A stretch of DNA of 64,000 bases from Nereocystis luetkeana (GCA_031213475.1 JARUPZ010000003.1:15990869-16054868), one strand, 5' to 3'. Counted from the first letter of the stretch, positions 31,801 to 42,500 are shown. Translations and numbers: made by a program. The notes: a model not told the origin generated them from the letters alone.

Positions 31801-34800
31801 TATACTTGGCGGGCAGATATTGCGCCATCGTCGATTGTAGCGTCGCGTACGTCTACTTAGCATGGAGGGCACAGTCGGTTGTTTGTACCTGTGGTGACTT
31901 ATCACGTCCTGTGTCTCTGATCCCAGGTATTTACGTCGACCTCTACTGCGGCCTTCAGAACCTTCGCTTGTGACGAGGAGGTTGTGAAGGGGGAGAGCTA
32001 CCTCAGGGCAGACTACAGCATTTCCTGCGATACGAGCTTGCACTTGTTCTTCAAGTTCTACGCGGCTCTCATGATCCTGGTGAGCAGGCCAGCTATTATT
32101 CGAGATAGTAGACGTGGGCACACGGTGTCTTCGTCGATTTCCTAGGAGTATGAGTCTAGTTCTCGAGGCCAGCAGGTATCGATAGCTTCCATTGAGTCTC
32201 GTTTGCGTGTCATCATGTTTCGCCAGACTTGGGCTTGGGTTGCGTCGTGTCGGCTGAACTATTCTGGTCTGTTTGTTACCGCTTGACAGATCTACCCGAT
32301 CGGCATCCCCGTTCTGTACGCCGTCATCCTCTGGAGAAACCGAGACTTGCTCAACCCTCGCATCCACACCGAACCCAGTGTAGTCGACGAGACGGCCACG
32401 CCACGCGATATAGCGACTGGAGACGACAGCCCCGCAGCGATCCCCTCTGTCAAGCCACAGGGTCAGATCAAGAGATATTCTCCTGAGGCGTTGCAAGAGC
32501 GTGAGGAAAAAGTGGAGGCGCGTAGGAAGCACCCAGAGCTTGTCCCCTCCATGTTCTTGTGGAAGGATTTCGGTGAGATTTACAAGGGCATCTGGCACCT
32601 GAAATGTTTTACTAGTGGGGAAAATTATGACTTTTAGGTTACTTCTGGAGGAAATCCACCCAACGACTGCCTCTTGTTTCTATGTGAAACGATGCTGCCA
32701 TTGACGGTGTGCACATATTGGCCCTCCTTGACGGAGGGTTCGATACTGTGCATACAGTGGTAGTCCCGTGGGCCGGTTGTAATACATACCCACCCCCGTC
32801 CTGTACAATATAAGCATACGAACATCCTTGTAGAGACATGGAACAATAAAGCCACACCAGTACGCGCAACAGATTGAGACTCTGTAGAGAGAGACGAATT
32901 GTGACTATCTGCATTCGCTCAACGCATACCTGGTACGTGGCGCTTACTTCCCGGACTGACCACGGTCCAGTAATAGGAAGCCTTGCAGATAAATACTAAT
33001 ATCTGGAGCACGTTTTTATCCTAACGATCCTACTGTTCTCTAACGATCCTATTACATTTGGATGGGGCCGTAGGGTTTATCGACAAGCGTTTGGGGCCTC
33101 TTTGCCAGGTACTGCAGTTATTCATGTCTCGAGCCGCGTTGCTATTGTTTGTCTTAACGCCGTTGATTTATATCCAGGTCCCGACTTGTACTACTACGAG
33201 GTGATCGAGTGCGGCCGAAGGATGCTTTTGACGGGAGTGCTCATTTTCATCGCGCCTCAGAGCGCGACTCAAGCGGCCATGGCTTGCATATTCGCCTTCG
33301 CGAGCCTGCTGGGGTTCGAGCTTCTACGGCCGCATATGGATCCATCAGACTCGTGGCTTTACCGCCTGGTGAGCTGTGAACTGTGACGCTCTCCTGTCTC
33401 TGCTGTATTCGTACCATGACAGTCGAGCTTTGCAACGTCTGCAAGATCGTATGTGTACTCGTATCATTGAAGCACACATTGTGGACGTGGTCGGCTATCA
33501 CACTCTACATCAGTGAAGACCTCCAACTGAACACCACTTGGTGGTATCTCAAAGAACGACCAACGCAGCCCCACATGAAACCATGCGAGCGCACGTCTGA
33601 GTCCCTATACCACTGCAAGGTACCACTCCACTTCACCACACCATTCCGGACGGCAATGTAGATACCGTTGTGGGGCATTAATATATACTGGTATATATTA
33701 TATATATACCCCTTTGTCCATATATTCCCATCCCAAGTGGTACCGTATATAATACTTAAGTCACGATCCGAAGTAAACGTTTCACACTTTGCGGCCCACT
33801 GTATCTCGAAACAAACGCGGGATGTCGGGCCGGGATAACAGCGGATTATTTTGAGAAGGGATGAGGTACTTTGACGATGTGCACTTTGAAATCGTATTCG
33901 CTCTTGTTACCTCCCGGCAATGACAGCAGTGTTGTCCCACGGCGTTGTCGAGTCCTCCGGGGAACAGGAAGGAATCCTCGTCGACCACCGAGATGGTTTC
34001 GAGTGTACGCATGCCTTTTTGCCTCTGTGCTTCCATGTTTGGACCCTCTACATGTGGTTGTATTGTAATACCTCGCAAGCACCACTTGGCGACCAGGCTG
34101 TCTGCATGCTGAACCCAACAGGAGGGAACCCACGCACTGGGTCCACGAGTGTGTCCCATGCGAAACGTGGTTCGGTGACCTCTTAGGAGGAATACACACG
34201 TCTTAAATCCACTTCCAGCCCGTGATCGCCCACGAGCATCACTGGTCTGTCTGTATGCTTGGTTGCACCACGGCACTGTATCAAAGAAAGGCGTGATGGC
34301 TTTTACAGTAGTTCTTTGACACCTTGAGTATTACATTGATCACAACGGCCATGAAGCCTGCTGTAGAAGGGCAAGTGGTAGCCACTGGAAACATGCTTAA
34401 TACCCCCCTCTCTTTCACGACGATGGCGCCGCTCGTGCCCCCCTCAGCTCCTCGGTGCGTTTCGTTTGACTTCGACTCTTTATCCTTCATATATTGTTTG
34501 CCCCGTGTCCATGACAGGGTTGCGTCATCATCTTTCTGAGTAACTTCCTGGCGCTGCTAATAAAAGTGGACGCCGGAGAAGAGACCAACCGCGCCGCTTT
34601 TGGAGTCCTCTTGATCGCGGTCAACGTGATGCTAGTCCTTGCCGTTCTTGTCACTTCCTGGTTCGCCACGCAGCAGACGGCCAACGACTCTCGAGAGGAT
34701 GAAAACGCCTTCGCCATTGCAAAAACCATGCTGACAGCTGAAAAATACGCCGCCCGAAGCGCCCGACTCACGCGTATCGGGAGTGCGTCGATGTCGCCGA

Positions 34801-35018
34801 CGTCCTCCTCTGCCGGGCCCGGCTTTCACCCGGCTGGTCGTATCGCATTTGGGCGCGATGCCTCCGAGAGATTCGGAGGGGACAACGCAAGGGGCGAGGG
34901 TACTAATAGTAGAAAGTTGACCAAGCCGAGCCTAGCGCGCAGTGAGAGTGACAGGGCGCCCACGGTGGAAAGACTGCCGCAGGGGAAGGTTCCTCGCTGG
35001 GAATCTTGGCCCAGATGA
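18805..35018 (+). CDS. Gene A: Pmp/beta-helix multi-pass membrane protein (one-base frameshift)
   Basis: Nine exons: 18805-19856, 27297-27459, 27944-28256, 28573-29891, 30265-31313, 31927-32079, 32290-32572, 33178-33368, 34518-35018. All introns are GT-AG and phase closes at each junction. The product (about 1,674 aa once the exon 1 slip is allowed for) has a signal peptide (~1-32) and an extracellular run of Pmp-type repeats (GG[AG]I/V and FxxN motifs; parallel beta-helix), as in chlamydial Pmp proteins. An EGF-like Cys cluster ('CSDSDACGDGECVD'), a beta-sandwich-like segment and a Cys-rich stalk ('PGYWRS', 'YCAVCSDDYG') follow. From ~975 there are about eight or nine hydrophobic helices, then a Ser/Arg-rich cytoplasmic tail. 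It is probably a plasma-membrane receptor or adhesion protein; the ligand is unknown. Exon 1 lacks one base near 19,283-19,315, so this allele may be a pseudogene or the base may be a sequencing error. Confidence 0.85.
20878..21402 (+). repeat. SINE-like repeat R1, copy A
   Basis: It begins 'AAACCGTTCTTT.. ACCCGTCGACAT' and runs through 'CACAAGTTCTGTGGTCACAAAGC', an A-rich block, a C9 plus 'GCAGGCGAGGTGG' box and 'GCCCAAAGCACC'. It is shared with copy B (inverted, same intron) and with copy C near 62 kb. No protein coding. Confidence 0.8.
21591..21682. repeat. 92-bp hairpin (MITE-like), copy 1
   Basis: The left arm 'ACCCTTTTAGGACTGC..' and the right arm '..GCAGTCCTGAAAGGGT' are imperfect inverted repeats over about 35 bases each, both including an 'AGTCCCGTT'/'AACGGGACT' block. 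A related hairpin lies at 22,691-22,780. TACCTGGTA occurs just after it at 21689. Confidence 0.7.
21787..22209 (-). repeat. SINE-like repeat R1, copy B, with tRNA-like head
   Basis: On the minus strand the head (22,209-22,127) has a D-arm-like 'GGTTCAAGCGGTTAACC' and a perfect T-arm with B box 'GGTTCGAGCCC', followed by the R1 body down to about 21,787. The A box 'GGTTCAAGCGG' and the B box are those of a Pol III internal promoter. Copies A and B face each other and make an inverted repeat of about 330-bp arms. Confidence 0.72.
22691..22780. repeat. 90-bp hairpin (MITE-like), copy 2
   Basis: 'CCCTTCTAGAACCGTAGT' pairs imperfectly with '..ACTGCGGTCCTAAAAGGG'. It is related in both arms to the hairpin at 21,591-21,682, and again TACCTGGTA follows (22799). 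Confidence 0.65.
23036..23166. repeat. ~64-bp tandem duplication
   Basis: 'gcaacggtagcc.agactgcacgg' occurs at 23071 and 23135, each preceded by a 'gaccagaaca..tagaatattcgt' block. Two adjacent diverged copies. Confidence 0.7.
23291..23335. repeat. (GCACC)9 pentanucleotide microsatellite
   Basis: Nine perfect GCACC units, with a short satellite tract at about 23,361-23,379. A degenerate array of the same unit lies near 52 kb in intron 1 of gene B. Confidence 0.95.
23455..24975. repeat. Four dispersed copies of a ~140-180-bp intronic repeat
   Basis: Diverged copies near 23,455-23,590, 23,865-24,005, 24,250-24,400 and 24,795-24,975 share 'aaaacgcagcagcacgg', 'ccaactcga.acggcgt', 'gaagcaag.cccacgcg', 'cgggtttgtgg' and 'ctctcgcaatc'. 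Spacing is about 390-545 bp. It looks like an old segmental tandem amplification within intron 1. Confidence 0.65.
25189..25226. repeat. Telomere-like interstitial tract
   Basis: 'GGGTTGGGGTTGGGGGTCAG' continues into 'GGTTAGGTTTAGGG', a degenerate TTAGGG array. It is similar in composition to the cleaner tract at 46,158-46,190. Confidence 0.6.
25360..25545. repeat. Cluster of CCATGG palindromes
   Basis: 'cccatgg', 'tcccatggcaac', 'cccatgggat' and relatives occur about seven times in 185 bp, spaced irregularly and including 'cccatgggatatctagccca' followed by another 'tgggatccca'. The sequence can fold into several alternative hairpins. Function unknown. Confidence 0.55.
26203..26340 (-). pseudogene. 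Fragment of LINE C-terminus
   Basis: The minus strand reads 'QALRKTQCESVEAAIRRRWR' then 'VFAGGVKRTM', closely matching 'KALKMTRCESIETTIRKRRL' then 'FFAGGVARQ' in the LINE near 60,850-60,920. Only the C-terminal tail remains, as expected from 5' truncation. Confidence 0.75.
27297..27459 (+). CDS. Gene A exon 2
   Basis: 163 nt, identical in length to gene B exon 2. It encodes one Pmp repeat pair with 'GGCFYG' and 'FNDGVF'. Acceptor CTGCAG|GTG, donor ATAT|GTGAGT; it ends in phase 1. Confidence 0.88.
27944..28256 (+). CDS. Gene A exon 3
   Basis: 313 nt, with three beta-helix coils ('GGEYTCEAVRFGGFLF', 'GSFQENVSGKNGGAI', 'GGLFRNNEAQASGGAI'). The acceptor AAACAG|TC matches the GAAAACAG|AC of gene B. 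In gene B the same stretch is split by an extra intron. Confidence 0.85.
28573..29891 (+). CDS. Gene A exon 4
   Basis: 1,319 nt: last beta-helix coils, the EGF-like Cys cluster 'CSDSDACGDGECVD', a ~110-residue beta-rich segment ('PSSGVLSPGGSVVVSVTGT') and the start of the Cys-rich stalk ending 'YCADGYKGP'. Donor CCCAT|GTGAGT. Confidence 0.9.
30265..31313 (+). CDS. Gene A exon 5
   Basis: 1,049 nt. It completes the Cys stalk ('YCAVCSDDYGSGVGNSCHAC'), then membrane helix 1 ('LFCLMALLLLFLAVVFLIGG') and a ~180-residue Ser/Arg-rich loop. Further helices follow around 'LLVVVWQILAVFSSITGVEF', 'NLLVTTLTPLVLATVLVLTY' and 'AAGLLLTFL'. The 'SWISVVNLDIGSIFSASC' block is the best-conserved part between the paralogs. 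Confidence 0.9.
31927..32079 (+). CDS. Gene A exon 6
   Basis: 153 nt in phase 0, the same length as gene B exon 6. It encodes the loop 'TFACDEEVVKGESYLRADYS' with paired cysteines and the start of the next membrane helix. Confidence 0.9.
32290..32572 (+). CDS. Gene A exon 7
   Basis: 283 nt, identical length in gene B. The helix 'IYPIGIPVLYAVILW' is followed by an acidic, Glu-rich cytoplasmic loop ending 'MFLWKDFG'. Donor TTTCG|GTGAGA. Confidence 0.9.
32573..33177 (+). other. Gene A intron 7
   Basis: GT-AG intron of 605 bp with one TACCTGGTA motif at 32927. Nothing else was recognised. The shorter gene A introns (484, 316, 373, 613, 210 and 1,149 bp) likewise hold no recognised element except an AT-rich microsatellite at 33,680-33,710. 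Confidence 0.6.
33178..33368 (+). CDS. Gene A exon 8
   Basis: 191 nt, identical length in gene B. 'GPDLYYYEVIECGRR' leads into two membrane helices and 'DSWLYRL'. It is about 83% identical to the paralog at protein level by hand count (53 of 64). Confidence 0.92.
34518..35018 (+). CDS. Gene A exon 9 (last)
   Basis: 501 nt ending in TGA 35016-35018. Two membrane helices ('CVIIFLSNFLALLIKV', 'VNVMLVLAVLVTSWF') are followed by a ~100-residue Ser/Arg/Gly-rich tail that gene B lacks. Confidence 0.88.
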   Translation, partial: GCVIIFLSNFLALLIKVDAGEETNRAAFGVLLIAVNVMLVLAVLVTSWFATQQTANDSREDENAFAIAKTMLTAEKYAARSARLTRIGSASMSPTSSSAGPGFHPAGRIAFGRDASERFGGDNARGEGTNSRKLTKPSLARSESDRAPTVERLPQGKVPRWESWPR

Positions 35019-38000
35019 GTGTGCACGTGGTTCATTCAAATGCCCGGCCGAAAACCTTGTAGACCGTCATGCTACTTTAATTCTAAGCAAAGCTCCGAGG
35101 ACATTACTCAGCAGGGACACAGGGTACAACCGTTGCGGTATAGAACGTTGCCGGACACCACATTATAGGTGCTCGACATCTAGTGCCATTGCTATGTTTC
35201 TATTGCTATGCTGTGGTCATCGTATTTTTTGTTCAATTTTGTTTCGAGCTAGACGCCGTCATTTTATGCAGCACTCCGGCTTTCGTAGCAGGGCCAATCG
35301 ACCGGCATGAGCAGAACTCGTGTGACTGGCTCGACCCCGCACTTCGCACATGTTTTGCTATCGCTAGATGCTGATGCCCCTTATGCTGTCGACGTCGGGT
35401 CGTTTCTTTTCAACTTTGTTTCGATTCTACGTAGACTCCGTTGTTTCGTACAGCACTCCGGCTTTCGTAGTAGGAAGAGTCGACCGTCATGAGCGGAACT
35501 CGTCCTATTGCGTCAACGTTCGAGATACCAGGTCATCCAGCAGGCCTCTTTCTCGATGAGGAAAGCGTTGCGTCGATAGTCTTCTGCACCATTGCAATTG
35601 TGCTTGGACGAAGCACGCACGCAGGGTGTAACGGTTTCTGGGTCACATCAGGAAGAACGCGTGGTTGCAGTTTTGCAGGCATGGGGGCGGGGGCGGGGGC
35701 TTTGCTTGCTGTAGGGTGCGTGCTGTAAATATGGTAAAATTAGCCACAATGCGCCCCATTTCCTCTTGATGTGTTCCCGTCTAACCACAGAGAAAGCCAT
35801 GCGCTATACGCACCAGGTTAGGTGTGCTGCTTGCAGCGGTCCACTGCATACTTAAGTTTCGCCTGTCCAGGTTTTATCAACAGCGGCGATAGGCTGTTCC
35901 CTGGTCGTTTTGATCAGCATCATATAAATAGTTACACACTGCTCTAGGTGCGGTGAGCACACTACTGTCTGTACTGTTGTTTGGAAATCACACACTGTCG
36001 TGTAAGTCGTGCTCTTCTTAGAGTAGAATATGGTGCTACCGACACAGCAGGCCTTACCACTGCTGCACTATTCCTCGACAGTACATTATACCTGGTATAG
36101 TATTCCTTATAATAACTATACCATATTATTGTATAATAGTCCGCGTTGTGCATGTCACAGTCAAACTCTGCACCTACTATGACGGTAGTGGTTGGATCCC
36201 TATTTTATGTTCTACTGTAGTGCCGTTTGTCTGATCGTTGTTGCCAGCATGTATGTATTGTTTCGTGCTGAATCGTTTTACAACGTACAATACGAGTACA
36301 GTAGTAGACCACGGTGGCTTTCGCAAGTGGATATGGTACCGTGACGGGATGGGATGGGACTGTTTCATGTTTATTTTTCGGGGGGAGCAATACGGAGAAC
36401 GGGACGGGAGGGGACGTGATAACAAAATTTAGGTGTGCCATCTCTTGACGGGAACGGATGGGAAGGGGTTGTTGGACATGTATTCCGAATGAAGGAGTTG
36501 CGGATATCCTGCGAGACCTTTGTTTTCTTGATGGGAAGTTACTGCTGCTGTAGATTAGTTTATTGCAGAAATTATTTTTTGGAGGGAGGGAGGGGGGGGG
36601 AGGTGATATATTGCAGGATAATTATCTGGCCGGAAAGAGATGGTGATATCTAGTGGGGAGTATAGCCCCGAATGGTCGGCCAGTGTTACGGTATCGCCCC
36701 GTCTATTTATGCGAGGAGGCCTTACGCGTACGTACCCCAGAACGAGGTACATCTCGCGCCTGATGTATTTCTAATTGCACGTATTGTGTCAGAGGAAGGA
36801 AAAAATAGACAATGCCGTGCTATAATTCAAGAGGATCTGACTTGCTTACCGGAACATCCGGGTCTATCGGCAACCTCAACTGACCGAATTTTAACGTTTG
36901 TGCGGTACGGTGCAGTCTATTCATTTGCTTTGACACTCACATGGGGCGGTACGGTGCAGTGAGATTGAGTAAGTATCCTCTTGGTGTTGTTCCATTTATT
37001 ATGCCAATTTTTTCGCGCTCAGGAAATCGAGAGGAAACGCGCTTCGTTCTTTGCTGCAGGGGCGCCATCTGGTCATTTATCAGACACGCAAAGAAGCGGC
37101 CACCCGCACCTCCACATGTATGCTGCTGAACTAAGCGCGAATATCAGCGGGAAACCCTCGAGGACATCCGAGAGTTCTCTCAGACGCCACACATTACGTT
37201 CTGTAAAGAAAAGGACTCACCTTGTTCGAGCCCTGCTATTTATATCAGAGCGGGGTGGGACTCACATGTTGGAACAACCCGCCTCCCTCGGGTGCGTTCG
37301 CTGTTGGGTCGATACTATATTTTTCGTGGTCTTCTGTCAGGACATTCATCGAATGCGCCGAGAGATTTGTACAACAGGTTTCGGGTGGCTAAATTGCTCC
37401 CCGAGAGACACACCCTCCTCACGTAGTAGTGGTTGTGTGTTTTCCGCATCCCTATGCCGTCTTGCGTCTTTCTGATAATTCTTGATTGCCTCGAAGCATG
37501 TTCTCATGTACAGGCGGGTATGTCAACCAGTGTTTTTATTTAACTTTCCTCGAAAACGAATGACCAGGTTTTAGCCTAGCAACGTTAGAGGTGTGGGAGT
37601 GGGTTGTATAGCGCGGCATGTTCGATTGAATCTGAGAATCCTCCGGAGATCAAATCTACGCAAATTATATATATATATATATATACGGGATTTCAGAGGG
37701 GGCTACTGTATTATAAACACCATTCAGTGTTGTTGTGGTGTGCCATTCTTGATGAGGGGACAATATGTGTAGCCCTTTAGTGGCGCCTCCTTACGGAGGA
37801 GATCCTCCCCCTCCTCCAAATAGAACCGTCCCGCGTCTTCCACCAGGAACACTCCCGGCGAGGCAAGACGTGACGACTACGATCAAGTGTGAGTGTGTTC
37901 CGAGTGGCCCGAGATATGCCAGAGACAACCTGCACAACGATAATAAGAGTGGTCGAGCTTGAGATCCGTACGTACCGCCCACCTGACATCGTACCTCAAC

Positions 38001-39292
38001 AGGCCGGTGTGCACAGCAACTTCCTTCAGCAGTATCAGGTACGACCTACGGGTGTATACAGGACTAGGTCGCTTTATGCTACCAACTTTGCAAATCACAC
38101 CATACGGAATATACCTCTAAGCCAGGCGAAAAATAGATAGAGATTTCCAGGTGCAGTTATGCACGTTGTAATGATATAGCCCCGATCACATAATGCCTAG
38201 AAGGAGATGCATACAGACTGCTGCGCTAGATACCAGTGCTCGTATCAGCGAGGAGTGTGGGCAGAACTTCCTACACGAGGGGGAGCTTCAACGTCATGTT
38301 GCTGCCGTACAAACCCTAGCGTCACCCACCCACTGTAATACATCCATCAGCGCCCTGCCCCCCTCCTAACCGCCGAAAAACACATTTTCCTATCGTTCGC
38401 TCGAACACACCACACCACCACCACTATTCGAAGTGTGATAATACAAGAGTACAGCAAAAAAAAACTATTCATGAGTAACCTATTAACTTCACCCCCAAAA
38501 ACATGAAGGCTCCTCTAAACCAAGTTCAGATAGTTGACACCTAGCTGCAGTTTCGCAGAAAATAAAGCCGCGAACATACAACCATTCAAGACAGAACAAG
38601 AAAACCCCAATTTTCAGAGGATTATAGTCGCCCTGGGGAGGTTACGCCCTCTACACGTTAGGGGTAAAACTAGTCCCCCCCTATCAAATGGTATACACAT
38701 TTATCGACACTTGTCAAACGCATTCCCGTGTCTTGGCTCTAGGCAATCAAAGAAAATAGCGCAATATCGAGAAAATAAAGAGCCCTAAAACACGCCTTCG
38801 TGAAAGGTCTGCGAATACCAGCCGGCTCATTCTTCTACGCAAGCCGGATGCATCGAACGACAGCTTGAATGTGAAACAAAAATGTCAACAATGAAGGCCC
38901 GACGACCGCAGCTAGCAGCAACTCTCCGAATATTCCACAAACGGAGAACACACACATTTACCACCTATTAACAAAGCAACGGCTGCATCCTTTGGAGCCA
39001 TCTGAATAGCCCAAACCCTATCCTCGCATTGTTTGTATGCTGTGCATCGCCATTTGGGCGCGTCAAGTTTGCCAGCGGGCACTGTTTGGGGGACACGGCG
39101 AGGTTTTCACCATGGCAGCCCCGGATCTCTCCCCGAAACTGACGTAACTTCCTCGTCCGTAGTCACGGCGCTTGCACCCGTCTCCCTTGCTTGGAGTCTG
39201 CGGGACGACAGTGCATCGCGCCCTTCGATACGGTCAAGTGTCGAGGGCATTGGGGCCAATGGAGTTCGACATACGAAGACAAACGCCCACAC
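35019..39292. other. Spacer between the convergent genes
   Basis: 4.3 kb, the 3' flank of both genes. I recognised no gene. It holds a 182-bp tandem duplication (35,180-35,520), (TA)n at about 37,665-37,686 and one TACCTGGTA at 36089. It must contain both polyadenylation regions; AATAAA occurs at 38,562 and 38,774 on the + strand but nothing ties these to a transcript. Confidence 0.5.
35180..35520. repeat. 182-bp tandem duplication 3' of gene A
   Basis: 'gcactccggctttcgtag' is at 35271 and 35453, each preceded by 'tttgtttcga' and followed by 'tcgacc..catgagc.gaactcgt'. The two copies are diverged. Confidence 0.75.
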
Positions 39293-39568
39293 TCACGCCA
39301 TCCTTCTTTCGCGTGTGAGACGGGCGCTTTTGGCGGCGAATTGTTCGGCTGTGAGCATGGTCTTCGCTATAGCGAGGGAGTTTTCTTCCTCGCGAGAGTC
39401 GTTTACGGTCTGCTGCACGGCGAACCAGGAGGTCACGATGACGGCGACGACTAGCAGCATGTTGACCAGTACCATGAGGACCCCGAAAGCGGCACGGTTG
39501 TCCTCTTCTCCGGCGTCCACCTTAATCAGGAGCGCGAGGAAGTTGCTCAAGAAGATGATAACGCAGCC
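39293..39568 (-). CDS. Gene B exon 10 (last)
   Basis: 276 nt, stop TGA at 39293-39295. 'CVIIFLSNFLALLIKVDAGE' and 'MLLVVAVIVTSWFAVQQT' are membrane helices. The tail ends 'ARLTRERRMA', 75 residues earlier than gene A. The stop overlaps a perfect donor-like GGC|GTGAGTG, so an additional downstream exon (for example in 39,107-39,292) is possible. Confidence 0.8.
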   Translation of the reverse strand, partial: GCVIIFLSNFLALLIKVDAGEEDNRAAFGVLMVLVNMLLVVAVIVTSWFAVQQTVNDSREEENSLAIAKTMLTAEQFAAKSARLTRERRMA

Positions 39569-42500
39569 CTGTGGATCCAATCGAACACGGCCCGGGTGGT
39601 ACAGGTGTGATGATGCTTGCCGTTTGGTATTGTAGCAGGTCAGCCATGCCCTCAACTGCTGCGGAATATTGTAGCATACATGCCTGTCAATGGGGGTTTC
39701 AATGAACTAGTCCATGCGCCATGCGCTGCCAATACGCGGCGTAGCCCCGGCGCGTAATGCGTACGCTATGAAGGACGCTTGGTACCGCTGGGCTAGCTGT
39801 TCGAGGATAGGGCACGTTTACACTTCCACACGTATCTCAGCATACAACAATTACATAATCACAGTCAAGTGTCAAGACTCACCAGGCGGTAGAGCCACGA
39901 GTCGGTAGGGTCCAGGTGGGGTCGCATGAGCTCGAAGCCCAGAAGACTCGCGAAGGCGAACAGGCAAGCCATGGCAGCTTGTGTCGACGTGCGTGGCGAT
40001 ATGAAAATCAGTAATCCCGTCAACAGAATCCTTCGGCCGCACTCAACCACCTCGTAGTAGTATAAGTCGGGGCCTGGGTACGAACCAACATACATGCAAA
40101 GTGTTTCAGCATTTGCCGCGTGAACAAACACACTACGTGGGAGCAAGGGTTGGTATAACTATGGCGATATCGAACTGAGTATCGGTATGGACGATTGCAT
40201 CCTCTGCGATTTAATATTACCGGAATTCTTGGCCACATAACTCTGCGAGGATGAACGTCTACATGTCAACGCCATCAACCTCCTGATAACCTCACAAAAA
40301 AACAGACGTTAGGTTAAGCTCCTCTCGCAAACGAAACACAAAATCAATGGTGTGTCACGTTGAAAGTGACAGTTTTCAAGCATCGATTGCCTTTGCACCT
40401 CTCACCGAAATCTTTCCAGAGAAATATGGGTCAAGTTGAAAGCGACAGTTTTCAAACACCCCATGCCTTTGCACCTCTCACCGATTTTTTTCCAGAGAAA
40501 TATGAGCCAAGTTGAAAGCGACAGTTTTCAAACACCGCATGCCTTTGGACCTCTCACCGAAATCTTTCCAGAGAAACATAGAGGGGACTAACTCCGGATT
40601 GACCCTCCGCGCTTGCACTTTTTCCTCGAGCTCTTGCAACTCCTCAGGGGAATATGTCTTGGTCTGACTCTTAGAGTTGGTAGAAGGTGTAGCTGCGGGG
40701 TTGTCGTCCTCTCCCACCTGGCCGGCTCTAGAGGATGCCTCAACGGCCCCATCGGGCTCGGTGCGGATGCGAGGGTTGAGCAACTCTCTGTTTTCCCAGA
40801 GAATGACGGCGTACAGGACGGGGATGCCGACCGGGTACACCTTTGGAGCGGCGGCAAAGACAGGTTAAGCCATTTCAGTCCAAACGACACAATCGAATAC
40901 GGAAAAACAACCAAATTAACCAAAGGAAACTTTTAAAGGGAAACCGCCCGTGCCTGCATGCCCGAAGAGTAAGACTGCAAGGAAAAGAGCAAGAGCGCAA
41001 CTATAGTAGGTACCCACAGCCGCTCTCCCTACTAAACTGGCATGCTCACCAGGATCATGAACCCCGCGTAGACTTTGAAAAAAATGTGCAAGCTCGTTTT
41101 ACACGAAATGCTGTAGTCTGCCCTGAGGTAGCTCTCCCCCTCCACAACCTCCTCGTCGCAAGCGAAGGTTTTGAAGACCACAGTAGAGGTCGACGTAAAC
41201 ACCTGCAATAAGTGACGCATACAGGAAGAAATATGTCACCCCAGGCCGGAACAAAACGATCTGTTGAATAGACGGACACTACACTGTGTGCCAGTTGCCC
41301 CAGACATGGAGAGATAAAACGTTTTAGAGTAGATAACTGCAGTGACGGAGGTATCTACAAGACAGAGCTAACCCGACTACGTCTACCAAACAAATCAAAG
41401 CATTGAAGTTCACCTATTATGTGACGCTTTTATCCACGGAGGCGTACTGCGGTAGGGGCGACACCCAAGTTATCTGAGGCTCCTCCCTTAAGGAACTGTA
41501 TGCGAATAATAAGTGAAAACCTGGCGGTGTGAAAAAACGAACGGTAGGCCCAATGGACAGCCCCCATGGCCGTACAGTAGGTGTACGGCGAAACAGTTTG
41601 AAATCATAAGCAATGGGGGGTAGGTTTAGCTGAGGGGCCCCGACTGCCAGAAAAAATGTGACAAAAAAAAGTGCAGTACCCGCACGCGTCCCGTTGTCGT
41701 ATGTCCCGCTGCACGACGTGTTTATGAAAACGGCACGTTGTATTCTTGACGGCCAAACAAGGTGACGCGGAGGTATACTACAAACCAGCATCAAGGGCTG
41801 ATTCAAATCCACTCAGCGATTTCTACCTTCTTAGTGCCCGAGATCCGGCAGTGTATCGCTCCACCCGCATCTCGGGTGTGCTACTGTTCATCCTCTATTT
41901 TCCCCTCTCCACATAATTGTTTCACTCCTTAATGCGACGGTAGAAGCTGAACAAGAAACAACCTCACCAAGAAGGTCAGAAGCAATCCCGCCGCCACATG
42001 CCTCGACCAAGCAGCCCTCCTTGCTATCACCCCGGCGGACCCAATCCCCGCCCTATGCTTTGCCGTCTGGTACGTCAACACCAGCCCCGTTGCCAACACA
42101 AAAGGCGCCAACGTCGTTACAAGCAGGCTTGCGTAAAAGTTCACAGACGGAAGGACGCACGAAGCCGAGAAGATGCTCCCTATGTCCAGGTTAACGACGC
42201 TGATCCATGACAAGAACTGCGCATAAGAAGCCGGGAACTCGACGCCCGTGATGCTCGAGAAGACAGCTAGAATCTGCCACACTACCACAAGGATCTTGAG
42301 CTTGTCCAGCGGCAACCTCGACACGAAGCGCTTAAACTTGTCGCCAACCCCACAGCATTTTGACTTCTCGCCACCATCGATGTCCACCTGCACACTTTCG
42401 GTCGCCTGTGCTCCGCCTGCGCTAGTGTCAGAGACACCGGCGAGCCGATCTTGCCGAACAGCAGGCCTCTCCGAGTTCCTCGAATAATGTCTCCCCCTCC

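Noticed and set aside
31314-31926. Extra exon in gene A intron 5 carrying the open tail after 'LLLTFL'
   Set aside because: Direct joining of 31313 to 31927 keeps phase, and the same two exons join in gene B; no similar extra exon exists there.
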